Assembly: GCA_963721075.1 (NCBI GenBank)
Contig: CAVRHV010000019.1
Location: 269,787-333,786 of the forward strand
DNA: 64,000 nucleotides
DNA from: DATFVA01 sp963721075
GTDB taxonomy: Bacteria; Bacteroidota; Ignavibacteria; Ignavibacteriales; Ignavibacteriaceae
Direction: 5' to 3'
The notes beneath the pieces were generated by a model. That model was not told where the DNA came from and did no database searches. It was given only the letters and a program-made list of their open reading frames with translations. A program made the position numbers and the translations under genes. This document shows, piece by piece, positions 8,497 to 17,892 of this stretch. Position 1 is the first letter of the stretch. Every line of letters starts with the position of its first letter.

Positions 8497-11400
8497 CTTA
8501 TGACGGCAAATTTACCAATCTTTTCCTCAACTTCATTATTTGAATCGTCCAGTCTTACAATTCTGTATATGTAAATACCGCTGCCAAGTTCTTTGCCCGA
8601 TTCATCCTTCATATCAAAGTCAACTCCACCGTTGCCGTCAGTTTCATCCAGTTCGTTAATCCGCATCCCGTTCAGGTTCCATATAATAATCTTTGCCCTC
8701 CTGGGAAGGTTAGCAAAAGTCATTTTCCCTGCTAGAAACTTTTGCCGGGTTCGGATATACGTATACATCCGACAGATCCTTTGCATACCCGGTTAATACC
8801 AGATAGCTGCCGGCACCGGAGTTAATCACAACACCGTCCGTAGATGTAAGATTCAGGATCCTTAATCTGTACTCCTTCCCTATTGAGCCAACCGGCTTAT
8901 TCCCTTTCAAATTAAGATATATGACTTTCGGGTTTGACGCATCCACATCAACGCTTGTTACTTTATTTGCCGGATCGAAGTTGTAATTTTCGGAATTCAC
9001 TGCCAAAGTTGTATTTACTTCTTTGTTGAAGACTATCTTGATTCTGTAAGGATCAAGGATCTCAAATGAACTGACAAAGAATTCTTCGGGTACATTTACT
9101 GAGTCAATAATGAATACTGTAGTATCAGGTGGTATCGGGGAACCATAAAAATCCTTCAGGCGACTGGTTATTAAAGTATTTGCTCCCACAGGCAGATCGC
9201 TGCTGTAGGAAAGCAGATATGAGTATTGATTAGCCGGAGATACAGAGTTTGGATAACCGATTCCCGAGACAAGGAACGATTCCAGGTTCTCAATCGTATT
9301 GTTCACTCTTTCTGAAAATGTTACCTGAATATTTTTGCGTGTTCTGCTTATAACCGAAACCACTCTGCCGGGTGCATGAATATAAACAAGAACTGCCGGA
9401 CTTAAATTTGAAAGATGTTCCGGTTTTGTAACGTCATATCCCTGCACAGAGTAATAATATTCTTTCTGAGAAGCGACCTGATCATCAATGTAGTCAGTCG
9501 TCCCCGATGAGTCGATAAGAATGAGTGAGTCAGCCGATAATCCCCTGTATATATAATAAAACTGCCCTGATCCGCTCCAGGAAAGTTGAACAGAAGTTGA
9601 ATCAATGCTGTAACCGGAAAGATTATACGGGGTGCCGGCTTTGTTAGATACTGCAAACTCGATGAATTTTATTCCTGTTTCCGTAGGAAAAGCCACTTCC
9701 GGGACATTATTTCTATTGAGGTCGCCCACAAAAATTGAATTAGAGTTAATATTCTCTTTGTACGAGATTATTTTAATGTCACCGAAATCATCTTTGAAAA
9801 TATAAGAATATGGAAATACAAACAGAATAAGTTCGTCAACACCATCATTATCAATATCGGCAAAGCGTATGCTGTTATCTATATTGCGGAACGTCCCTCC
9901 CCCGCTGAATTCAGTTGAGGCATCAACAAATCCTTCCTGATAGATACTCTGCAGTGAATTCCCTGTGTATTTATAGATGTTAAGTATATAGAACGGGGCA
10001 ATATCATACGCTGTAAGAGAATGAAGTAATACTGCAATTTCTTCCTGCCCGTCGCCGTCAAAATCCCCGGCAGTCAAAAACTCCGCGGAGGACATAAAGA
10101 ATGTAGAATCCTGAAGGAAAGGTGTATAGCCTCCACTACCGTCTGATTCGTAACTGAAAATATCCCCATCCTCGTCAATCACCCAGAATTCTTTACGTCC
10201 GTCGTTATCAAGATCTGTAACAACAGAATGAGGAAGGCCAAGTAGATTGCTGTTGAATCGTTCCGGAGTAAAATTACTAAGAACTTTCGTCCCCGTGTGC
10301 GTGAAGTTATTATCAAAGTCCCATACCGACAATGATGTATCAGTATCCTGATTAAAGGCTATCACCTCGGGTTTTCCGTCCCCGTCAAGATCATCTGAAA
10401 GTGCCGGCCAGAAAGTATCTGAAGAATCGGTGAATTTATTCTGAAGTGTAAATGTACCGGCAGCTGACTGCTCATCGATATAACCGGTACCGATGTTAGA
10501 ACTCAGCAGATCAGTTTTTCCGTTGTTGTTGAAATCTCCCACATCTCGCGGAAGTTTGTTCCTTACTGAATCAACAGCTGAAAAAGTATCACTATTATTC
10601 AGCTTATAAAGTGTGTAGAATACATCTTCTGATGTATAAAACTGGCGGGCTAAAACTTCGTTATAATCATTCGTAACAAAATTAACCGGGTCCTCATAAA
10701 TACTTCCTTTGGGCAGACTGAAAGGCTGAACATATTCTGCGGCCATATCTGCATTGTACTCAACCGGAATTACGAAGATCGAATCCTGGCCCGTAGGATC
10801 AAGCACGGTTGTCCTTTTTCCAACCAGATTCTCAGCCTGCATATAAACTTCATAAACCGAGTTCTGCTCAACAAGCTGTTTCGGAATAAAACCGTAATGA
10901 ACGTTTTTTACAAACTGGTTATTTGTATTGAAACCATCAAGTGTTACAAAATCGAAGTTCCCGGTCGACCCATATTTTCGGTAAAACATTTTGGTTATGC
11001 AGGGCTGGTTTGTATATACAGAGGCGAGAACTGTTGCTTTTTCACCATATAGCGCCGGTCCAAGTGTAACCAGTGTAGCTTCCGGAGCGGTTCTTATTAT
11101 ATTGAAATTGACCCTCTCCTCCAGTGTTCTTCCATTAGTCAGATTCACCAGAATTCTTAAACCGTACACTGAATCGGGCAGCTGAGATATATTTAAAGTG
11201 TAGATGTGTTTATTTACGAACTGGTTTCTGCCGTCAGAGATAAGCGAAATCCATTCATCCGGATTCAATCCATAGCCGTAATCAAGCTGATAGTTAACAA
11301 AATAAGGAGACAATATGGTTGCGGTTATCTGAATCGAATCCTGATAGGTTGAATAATCTTGTTTCGGATTGTCAAATTTAATTATAGACGGCGCCCCAAC

Positions 11401-12729
11401 ATTCAAAGCATTATATAGGTTAAGCCGGCCTGCACCGGTATAAATATCCCAGCCGGGAGTTCCAATATCATCCGAAGAACTTTTTAATATCTGCTTTACT
11501 TCCTCATTAGTGAATGAATTCCGGGAAAGGATCAAAGCTGCCGCGCCTGAAACAAAGGGAGAAGACGCTGATGTCCCTGAAACATAAGCGTAACCATTAT
11601 CCATTGCCGTTGTAAAAATCTGGGTTCCCGGAGCCATCAGATCAAGTGTAGAACCATAGTTAGAATTAGAGGAACGATAATCTTCCTGTGTTGAGTTGCC
11701 AACACAGATAACTTCAGAATATCCTGATGGATAATGAGGCTCATTAGAACCTGAGTTTCCTGCCGAACCGACCAGCACTATATTTCTTGAATATGCGTAT
11801 TGAATAACATCCCTTAATACATACGAGAAGGAATTATCACCAAAACTCATGTTTATTACTTTTGCACCCATCTGAACCGCATACAAAATCGCCGCAGCCA
11901 CATCATCCTCTTCTCCGTATCCGCCGGGATCGAATGCTCTCAGGTTTAATATCTTTATGTTGGGAGCGGTTCCGGCAATCCCGGTTAAGTTATTCGTTTC
12001 TGCTGCAGCAATGCCAGCTATAAAAGTACCATGTCCGTATTCATCCATCGGATTATTATCCCAGGTCAGATAGTCGCCCCCGGAGGAATCAAAGGGAAAG
12101 CCGACGCGGTCTGTAAAATCCCATCCCTGATAATCATCTATAAATCCGTTGTTGTCATCATCAATTCCGTTAGACCTTTTATCATGTCCGTTTGCATCCG
12201 TTCCCATCTCACCGGGATTAAGTTTTATTTTGTTGCGTAGATCAGGATGAAGATAGTCTATCCCTGTATCTATAATTGCGAGCAGAACCGAATCTGAACC
12301 TTCAGTAATGTCCCAGGCATCAAAAGCCATAATCTTTTGAAGTCCCCATTGATTTTCAATGAGACTGTCATTCGGGGTCATTTCCATCTTATAAATATTG
12401 GAGGGCTGAATATATTCGATTGAGGGATCTTCATTCTGAAGAGCAAGGAATGAAGATTCATCAACCTTTTTATCAAATGATATTTTTATGATGCGGCCTA
12501 GTACTTCATCCTGCCTGGCCATTCCTTTTGCCAGATAATTGACTTTTGGAGAGAGATTTGAAAAACTGAAGGACTTGCCTGATGGAAGGTATTGTTTTGT
12601 TTGAATCTTACTTTCTATTTCCTGTTTGGAAACGGAGTTTTTATATTTTATAAAATAAGTTGATTGAGGAAACAGAAGCGAACTAAGTAAAAAGGACAGG
12701 ATTAATGTCAGCCCCGTTTTATAATTCAT
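8493..12729 (-). CDS. Secreted subtilisin-like protease with T9SS sorting domain (frameshifted)
   Basis: Large exported serine protease of about 1,411 residues. From the start at 12729: signal peptide (MNYKTGLTLILSFLLSSLLF), propeptide to about 110, S8 peptidase domain with Asp154 (IIDTGID), His233 (YGHGTF) and Ser387 (SGTSASSP), then beta-rich domains with Ca-binding FG-GAP/VCBS-like motifs (DLDGDGKPE, DLDNDGRKE, DFDGDGQEE, DIDNDGVDE). A type A T9SS sorting domain ends it: DVYVYPNPAKVSS... in one frame and FANLPRRAKIIIWNLNG...IGKFAVIR in another. Removing one base in the GGGAAAA run (plus strand 8723-8729) joins them. The sorting domain ends in an ATGA overlap with pgsA, confirming it belongs here. 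The open frame also extends 36 codons upstream inside purF, but the signal peptide begins at 12729. The start overlaps purF by 11 nt. Confidence 0.92.
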
Positions 12730-14206
12730 ATATCTCCTTTTTAAAGTTTTTATCAACCAGTGTCGGATATTCACCTGAGAAGCAGGCTGTACAAAAATTT
12801 TCGGAATCCGCTTCAGATACTGCTTCCAGCATTTCATCGATAGTCATATATTCAAGACTATCTACCCCAAGGTATTTCCGGATCTCTTCTATATCGCCGT
12901 TCATCTGGTTTGCAATAAGTTCTTCCTTACTTGGGAAATCCATTCCATAAAAACATGGATATTTGATTGGCGATGAAGATATTCTAATGTGTATAGCCTT
13001 GGGATTGGCTTCTTTAATCAGGTTTACGAGCTGTTTTGAAGTTGTTCCGCGAACAATAGAATCATCCACCATTACCACGGTACGCCCTTCAAGCACACCT
13101 TTGACTGTATTAAATTTGAATCGTACCCCGAGTTCACGCCGCTCCTGTCCCGGCTGAATAAATGTCCTTCCGATGTAATGACTTCTGATTAATCCGATTT
13201 CAAGTTTCGAGTTAATTCCCTGTTTTTCTAGCTGACTCTGGTAACCCAGCGCGGTTGTATTGGAACTATCCGGCACACTTATAACAATCACTTTTTCACC
13301 ATCCTTATCAACAACAGGATATTTTTTGGCAAGGATCTTCCCCAGTCTTCGTCTCATCTTATCCACGTTATGTCCAAAGATGAAGCTGTCAGGTCTTGAG
13401 AAGTAAATGTATTCGAAAATGCAGTGTTTCTGCGGATAGCGTTCGCTTTTTATCCGATAGGATTTTATTTTATTGCTCTCATAAACTTCTTCGTCAATCA
13501 CAATCAATTCTCCCGGTTCAACTTCACGTCTGAACTCGGCAGACAAAAGATCAAATGCACATGTTTCCGATGCAACCACAAAAGCATTGTTCAGCTTGGC
13601 TACCGATAGTGGTCTGAAACCGTAAGGATCCCTGGCTGCAATGACCTTATCATCAGTCAGAATAGTTAGACAATACGCACCCTCAAGGCGCTGTAACGCT
13701 TCCCTTACCTGTTCTACCTGGTCATTGAGCTTGCTTCTTGCTATCAGGTGAAGTATAACCTCAGTGTCGCTTGTTGTCTGAAATATGGCTCCTTCGTTAA
13801 CCAGTTCTTCCCTTAATTTCTTTGCATTTGTAAGGTTGCCGTTATGAGCAACAGCGAGGTTGCCCAGCCTGTAATTCACTACAAAAGGCTGTATATTTTT
13901 TATGGAATTTGAAGACCCGGTTGTAGAATACCTGTTATGACCAATAGCTTTCATCCCGGGGAGACTTTTAAAAACTTTCGGGTCGGCAAATACTTCTGAA
14001 ACTAATCCTTCACCTTTGTGGATATTGAATACAGAATGTCCTTTCTCATTAACCGACTGAGTTACAACACCGCAGGCTTCCTGCCCCCTGTGCTGCAGTG
14101 CGTGCAGTCCGTAATATGTATTTAAAGCTGCATTCTCAGTTCCGTAAATGCCTACTACCCCGCAAAAACATTTCGGCTTATCCGATTGTATCTTCATCAA
14201 GCTCAT
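12719..14206 (-). CDS. purF: Amidophosphoribosyltransferase
   Basis: First enzyme of de novo purine synthesis: PRPP plus glutamine gives 5-phosphoribosylamine. Of 495 residues, the N-terminal Ntn-hydrolase glutaminase begins after a short propeptide with the nucleophile Cys15 in CFCGVVGIYG, and continues with HALQHRGQEACG and AHNGNLTN. The PRPP-binding loop of the phosphoribosyltransferase domain is VVMVDDSIVRGTTS. Cysteines in KHCIFEYIYF, KYPCFYG and NFCTACFSG match the Fe-S cluster ligands of the Bacillus-type, oxygen-sensitive PurF. It is the first gene of a unit with the subtilase, pgsA and ftsY, an unusual partner set. Start may be 14206 or the Met at 14197. Confidence 0.97.
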   Translation of the reverse strand: MSLMKIQSDKPKCFCGVVGIYGTENAALNTYYGLHALQHRGQEACGVVTQSVNEKGHSVFNIHKGEGLVSEVFADPKVFKSLPGMKAIGHNRYSTTGSSNSIKNIQPFVVNYRLGNLAVAHNGNLTNAKKLREELVNEGAIFQTTSDTEVILHLIARSKLNDQVEQVREALQRLEGAYCLTILTDDKVIAARDPYGFRPLSVAKLNNAFVVASETCAFDLLSAEFRREVEPGELIVIDEEVYESNKIKSYRIKSERYPQKHCIFEYIYFSRPDSFIFGHNVDKMRRRLGKILAKKYPVVDKDGEKVIVISVPDSSNTTALGYQSQLEKQGINSKLEIGLIRSHYIGRTFIQPGQERRELGVRFKFNTVKGVLEGRTVVMVDDSIVRGTTSKQLVNLIKEANPKAIHIRISSSPIKYPCFYGMDFPSKEELIANQMNGDIEEIRKYLGVDSLEYMTIDEMLEAVSEADSENFCTACFSGEYPTLVDKNFKKEIYEL

Positions 14207-14400
14207 TACCTATTTATTTAAAAGGAAGTGCAAATTTAAGCAATTATTCAATCTTTTATAAGAAAAATAGAGTGATATTGAAAAATAAAAAAGGTACTAT
14301 TTGAAGTACTCCGGAGTATGCACCATTTACATGAATTAAAGTTCCTGATCATCTATTCTATTTTTGAGTAGTAATAGTACCGGAGTTGTGCCGTAGTTGG

Positions 14401-14444
14401 AGGCCGGGCATAGGCCGAATATAGGCCGAAGACAGGCCGAACGG
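14401..14444. repeat. 11-bp tandem repeat, four units
   Basis: Four consecutive 11-bp units beginning AGGCCG: AGGCCGGGCAT, AGGCCGAATAT, AGGCCGAAGAC and AGGCCGAACGG. The first seven positions are nearly constant and the last four vary. The array lies between the tRNA-Pro gene and the purF promoter region. Function unknown. Another exact 11-bp array of different sequence occurs at 52795-52860. Confidence 0.75.
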
Positions 14445-14460
14445 TGTAGGTATTTGTTAG

Positions 14461-14534
14461 TCGGAACGGCGGGATTTGAACCCGCGACCACCTGAACCCC
14501 ATTCAGGTACGCTACCGGGCTGCGCCACGTTCCG
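14461..14534 (-). tRNA. tRNA-Pro (anticodon GGG)
   Basis: On the minus strand the acceptor stem CGGAACG pairs with CGTTCCG, followed by discriminator A. The anticodon stem CCTGA/TCAGG encloses the loop ATGGGGT, giving anticodon GGG for CCC codons. The T arm (GCGGGTTCAAATCCCGC) is standard. No CCA is encoded. A second proline tRNA with anticodon TGG is at 54573-54648. Confidence 0.96.
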
Positions 14535-14539
14535 ATATT

Positions 14540-14929
14540 TTATAATTTCTCTAACACAAATTCTAAAATACTTTTGATTTCTTCAAGGTCTTTTTTCAAT
14601 GACAGCTTTTCTTTCTTCGGTTCTGCCGAAACTTCCTGTTTCGACTCTGTTTCAGGTTCTGAAATTATAACTCCCTGTTCAGGTGAATAATCTTCAAGTA
14701 TTTTCTTAGCTCCTTCTATCGTGTACTTTTTTTCTCTGAGTAAAGTCTTAATGTGAAGAATCAGCTGTATGTCTTTATTTGTGTAAATCCTGTTTCCGGC
14801 CCTGTTTTTCTGAGGTTTCAACTGTTCGAACTCAGTCTCCCAGTAACGGAGAACATATTGCTCTATCTCTGTTATCTTGCTTACTTCGCTGATTGAGTAG
14901 TATAACTTTTTAATAGCAAGGTTTTTCAT
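14540..14929 (-). CDS. MerR-family transcriptional regulator
   Basis: DNA-binding protein of 129 residues. The N-terminal winged helix-turn-helix is visible as KLYYSISEVSKITEIEQYVLRYWETEF, followed by RAGNRIYTNKDIQLILHIKTLLREKKYTIEGAKKIL, the typical MerR pattern in which the effector domain is reduced. The C-terminal 45 residues are charged (ESKQEVSAEPKKEKLSLKK) and end in a likely coiled coil. There is no metal-binding cysteine set, so a metal-sensing role is unlikely. It lies directly downstream of the tRNA-Pro gene's 5' end and next to the HAD/aroQ operon, all on the minus strand. Short MerR proteins of this type are widely conserved in Bacteroidota; targets are unknown. Confidence 0.9.
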   Translation of the reverse strand: MKNLAIKKLYYSISEVSKITEIEQYVLRYWETEFEQLKPQKNRAGNRIYTNKDIQLILHIKTLLREKKYTIEGAKKILEDYSPEQGVIISEPETESKQEVSAEPKKEKLSLKKDLEEIKSILEFVLEKL

Positions 14930-15022
14930 ATTATTTACTTCCTCAGTTTAAAGAAAAATAAATAATCGGATTGAAAATCGCAATATCAGAGCGATTAAAT
15001 AATTATTAACTTTAGGGAAAAC

Positions 15023-15706
15023 CTATAATTTATTCTCATTTATAACGATATCGATGAGTTCATTAACATCATTCAACTCATAATCAGCGTTATGCGACTT
15101 GGTATCAAAGGTATCTCCATACCTGGCAAAAGCGGTTTTCATTCCAACATTCGCTGCCCCGATAATATCTCTTTCTGCCCAGTCACCTACCATGATGGCT
15201 TCTTCAGGTTTTACATTTAATTTCTCTAATATTGCCAAAAAAGGAGCAGAATGCGGTTTTCTCTGGCCAGTATCTTCAAAAGTGACAACAGCATCCACTA
15301 TATGATGAAAATTTAGATATGCCAGCCTTAGCCAGGCTTCTTTCACGGGAGCATCCGAAAGAATCCCCATCTTTATACCTAATTTCAGTAGTTTATTTAA
15401 TGTAGAATAAACATGTGGATAAGGAATTAATGCAGCTTCTCTGGCCCGCCGGTAAGCTACAATACCTGCAGAAAGTATCTTATAGTCTACTTTCTTAAGT
15501 ACTCTCTGAAGAAATGCATCGAAAACCTGCTGGTATTCAATTCCCTGCTCCTTATATATCTCATCAATAACTTTATTCGATTCTTCAACGGATAATTCCA
15601 GTCCGGCATCTATCATTGCGGGAATAGCTTCTTCTATTGCCCTTCTCTTCATCTTCATAAAATCTACTAGTGTATTGTCCAGATCGAATATTACTGCGCG
15701 GATCAA
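15023..15706 (-). CDS. HAD-superfamily hydrolase
   Basis: Haloacid dehalogenase-type phosphatase of 227 residues. Motif I is FDLDNTLVD, motif II the SDAP segment, motif III the Lys of QRKPHSAPF, and motif IV VGDWAERDIIGA; the helical cap lies between motifs I and II. The overall pattern resembles pyrophosphatase/5'-nucleotidase-like HAD proteins (YjjG/PpaX type), but the substrate cannot be deduced. Its start overlaps the aroQ stop codon by 4 nt, so the two are co-translated. Confidence 0.9.
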   Translation of the reverse strand: MIRAVIFDLDNTLVDFMKMKRRAIEEAIPAMIDAGLELSVEESNKVIDEIYKEQGIEYQQVFDAFLQRVLKKVDYKILSAGIVAYRRAREAALIPYPHVYSTLNKLLKLGIKMGILSDAPVKEAWLRLAYLNFHHIVDAVVTFEDTGQRKPHSAPFLAILEKLNVKPEEAIMVGDWAERDIIGAANVGMKTAFARYGDTFDTKSHNADYELNDVNELIDIVINENKL

Positions 15707-16143
15707 GATTCGCCTCCTTTATCTTCAAATTTGTTTTTTAACAGATATACGGCTGCATAGTAACTTTTTTCTTTAAAACCACTTATATAACCATCGCAGA
15801 CTGAAGCAGTTAGCAGATTCTGCCTGAATTCTTCTCTAGCAGCAAGATTTGAAAGGTGGACTTCGATTTTAGGTATATTCAGTTCAGCAAGAGCGTCTCT
15901 GATTGCAACTGATGTATGTGCATATCCCCCGGGATTTATTATCAGTCCGTCAAAACCTGAAAGCGATTGTAATTTATTTATTATACTCCCTTCAGTGTTG
16001 CTCTGATAAAAATCAAATTCAATATCAGTAAATTCAGAACCAAGCATTGCTTTCATCTCTTCAAGACTGAAACTACCGTATTGAGTTTTATCTCTTTTAC
16101 CGAGGAGGTTCAGGTTTGGACCATTTATAACGGCTATTTTCAT
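15703..16143 (-). CDS. aroQ: Type II 3-dehydroquinate dehydratase
   Basis: Shikimate-pathway enzyme converting 3-dehydroquinate to 3-dehydroshikimate. The 146-residue length is normal. Diagnostic motifs are INGPNLNLLGKRDKTQYG at the N-terminus (with the active-site Arg and Tyr), NPGGYAHTSVAIRDAL (catalytic His region) and KIEVHLSNLAAREEFR. It is translationally coupled to the gene before it (overlap of 4 nt) and to the HAD hydrolase after it. Confidence 0.96.
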   Translation of the reverse strand: MKIAVINGPNLNLLGKRDKTQYGSFSLEEMKAMLGSEFTDIEFDFYQSNTEGSIINKLQSLSGFDGLIINPGGYAHTSVAIRDALAELNIPKIEVHLSNLAAREEFRQNLLTASVCDGYISGFKEKSYYAAVYLLKNKFEDKGGES

Positions 16144-16412
16144 TTCATTTCTGCCATTTCATCTATAATTTCTCTCATTCTGGGATTAAGATAAATCTGG
16201 TCCACACCAAGCTCTTTGAGTGCCGCAGAAAGAATCATTACTTTTCTCTGGAGATTCATCATCTTATTAATTACAATAACTTTGCTTTCTTTTAGAAGGC
16301 AGTATCCTCCTTTAAAGTCACCCTTTTCAAATCTTACTTCGGCTCCCAGCTGCTGTGCAAGTGCTTTAAGATCCTGAATTATTTCTTCGAATTCTTTTTC
16401 CTTGAGTTTCAT
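16140..16412 (-). CDS. Conserved hypothetical protein
   Basis: A 90-residue soluble protein, mostly helical by composition, with the central segment DFKGGYCLLKESKVIVINKMMNLQRKVMIL. Similar small proteins accompany shikimate or cell-division genes in relatives, but I do not recognise a named family. It overlaps both neighbours by 4 nt, indicating a tight operon (membrane protein - this gene - aroQ - HAD hydrolase). Function unknown. Confidence 0.75.
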   Translation of the reverse strand: MKLKEKEFEEIIQDLKALAQQLGAEVRFEKGDFKGGYCLLKESKVIVINKMMNLQRKVMILSAALKELGVDQIYLNPRMREIIDEMAEMK

Positions 16413-16933
16413 TTTAATTCTTCCCGGGTCAGTGGTTTAAAGATTGCCAGAAATATTATCGCACCGTAGCATAACAGTTCAATCAGAGAAAAGCTGCTTA
16501 GTACAGTCAATCTCTTAATCATTAAATTCAGGACTTCTCCATTACTGAATGTTCTCTGATCAACCAAAGTAAAAATATGGTAATCTATGGTCATCAGATA
16601 AATTTCAAAAGGAGCCGTAATCATTACAAGCACAGTAATAATAAAAAGCCAGCCGTTTTTTCGTAAATTTAATTTAGATGTGAATAGAAATAAAAAATAA
16701 AAAATCAGGAATACAACAAATAGTACAAAAGTGGTCATTACAGCCGGATTTATTGATGTCAATACTGCACTTAGATTCTGGTCATTAAGATAGTCTTTGC
16801 GATAACTTATCGTCTTATCAAACAGCTGATAAGATATGAGCAGTCTGGTAAAGTAACTTCCTAACCATAAAATACAGGCCAGAGATGCAACAATAAGAAA
16901 AGAAGCTGAAATATTACTTATTTTTTTCATCAA
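16409..16933 (-). CDS. Four-helix membrane protein, unknown function
   Basis: A 174-residue protein with four hydrophobic segments: about 10-30 (ISASFLIVASLACILWLGSY), 66-86, 96-115 and 145-165. The pattern of N-terminal helix, a polar loop and three further helices resembles DUF4149-like membrane proteins, but the match is weak. It is the first gene of the unit with the 90-residue protein and aroQ, and its promoter must lie in the short gap shared with the divergent Ppx/GppA gene. Confidence 0.7.
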   Translation of the reverse strand: MMKKISNISASFLIVASLACILWLGSYFTRLLISYQLFDKTISYRKDYLNDQNLSAVLTSINPAVMTTFVLFVVFLIFYFLFLFTSKLNLRKNGWLFIITVLVMITAPFEIYLMTIDYHIFTLVDQRTFSNGEVLNLMIKRLTVLSSFSLIELLCYGAIIFLAIFKPLTREELK

Positions 16934-16977
16934 TATTTGAAATTATAGGAATTAAAAATACTAAAAATAATTGAATT

Positions 16978-17892
16978 ATGACTGTAGCTTCAATTGATAT
17001 AGGATCAAATACAGTGCTGATGCTTCTGGCTGAAATCAGCAATGGAGAAATAATTCCGATAAAAGATCTCCAGAGAATTCCGAGGATATCTGCCGGACTC
17101 TTACCGGGTGGAAAGATAACCGAGGCTTCTCAGGTCCGGCTCATGAATATATTAACTGAATATAACTCGTTAATTAAAACCAGCAATTGCAGCAGAATTA
17201 TAATATCTGCCACAAGTGCTTTCAGGAAGGCAGCAAACAGCGGTGACTTAAAAAAGAAAATTGAAGATCAGTTTAATACAGAAGTCAAAATCTTATCAGG
17301 CAATGAGGAGGCAGAGCTGGCTTTCCTGGGAACTATAGAGTATGGGACGAAACAAAAGCACCGTCTCGTAATTGATATAGGAGGAGGAAGTACAGAAGTA
17401 ATCTATGGTCATAACACTGAGATTGATTACAGGAGAAGTTTTGATACAGGTGTTGTTTCTCTTTCAGAAAAATATTTTAGCGGTCACAAACCTGAAAACA
17501 CAGAACTCTCGGCAGCAGAACATTATATCAGATCAGTACTCGGTGTGCTCCCGGAATACGGGTATACTCCTGGAAATGTGGTTGCGCTTGCCGGGACACC
17601 TGTAGCTCTTGCATGCCTTCATGTCGGAATTTCAGATTATAATGAAAACAGAGTTGAGGCGTCTGTTTTGTCTTACGAAGACATATCAGCACTAAAAAGA
17701 TATTTAGCAGGATATTCACCAACGGATCTATTGAATAAACATCCTATCATTCTCAGAGATAGACAAGATTTAATATTAAGTGGAACGTGTATATTACTTA
17801 TTATAATGGAATTATTAAATATAGATAAAGTTATTGTTAGTACTAAGGGAGTAAGATATGGCGCATTGATCAAATATCTAAATTTAACTTAG
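16978..17892 (+). CDS. Ppx/GppA family phosphatase
   Basis: Exopolyphosphatase / guanosine pentaphosphate phosphatase family protein of 304 residues. The ASKHA fold is shown by MTVASIDIGSNTVLMLLAEI (phosphate-binding loop 1), SATSAFRKAANS, LVIDIGGGSTEVIYG (loop 2) and ALAGTPVALACL. It is the short two-domain form without the C-terminal HD-like extension of E. coli Ppx. It may hydrolyse polyphosphate or (p)ppGpp; sequence alone cannot decide. It is divergent from the 16409 gene and its 3' end overlaps the end of the convergent nadB by 4 nt. Confidence 0.92.
   Translation: MTVASIDIGSNTVLMLLAEISNGEIIPIKDLQRIPRISAGLLPGGKITEASQVRLMNILTEYNSLIKTSNCSRIIISATSAFRKAANSGDLKKKIEDQFNTEVKILSGNEEAELAFLGTIEYGTKQKHRLVIDIGGGSTEVIYGHNTEIDYRRSFDTGVVSLSEKYFSGHKPENTELSAAEHYIRSVLGVLPEYGYTPGNVVALAGTPVALACLHVGISDYNENRVEASVLSYEDISALKRYLAGYSPTDLLNKHPIILRDRQDLILSGTCILLIIMELLNIDKVIVSTKGVRYGALIKYLNLT

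Noticed and set aside
12730..12837. Upstream extension of the subtilase frame into purF
   Set aside because: A clear signal peptide begins at 12729 and the extension lies inside purF in another frame.
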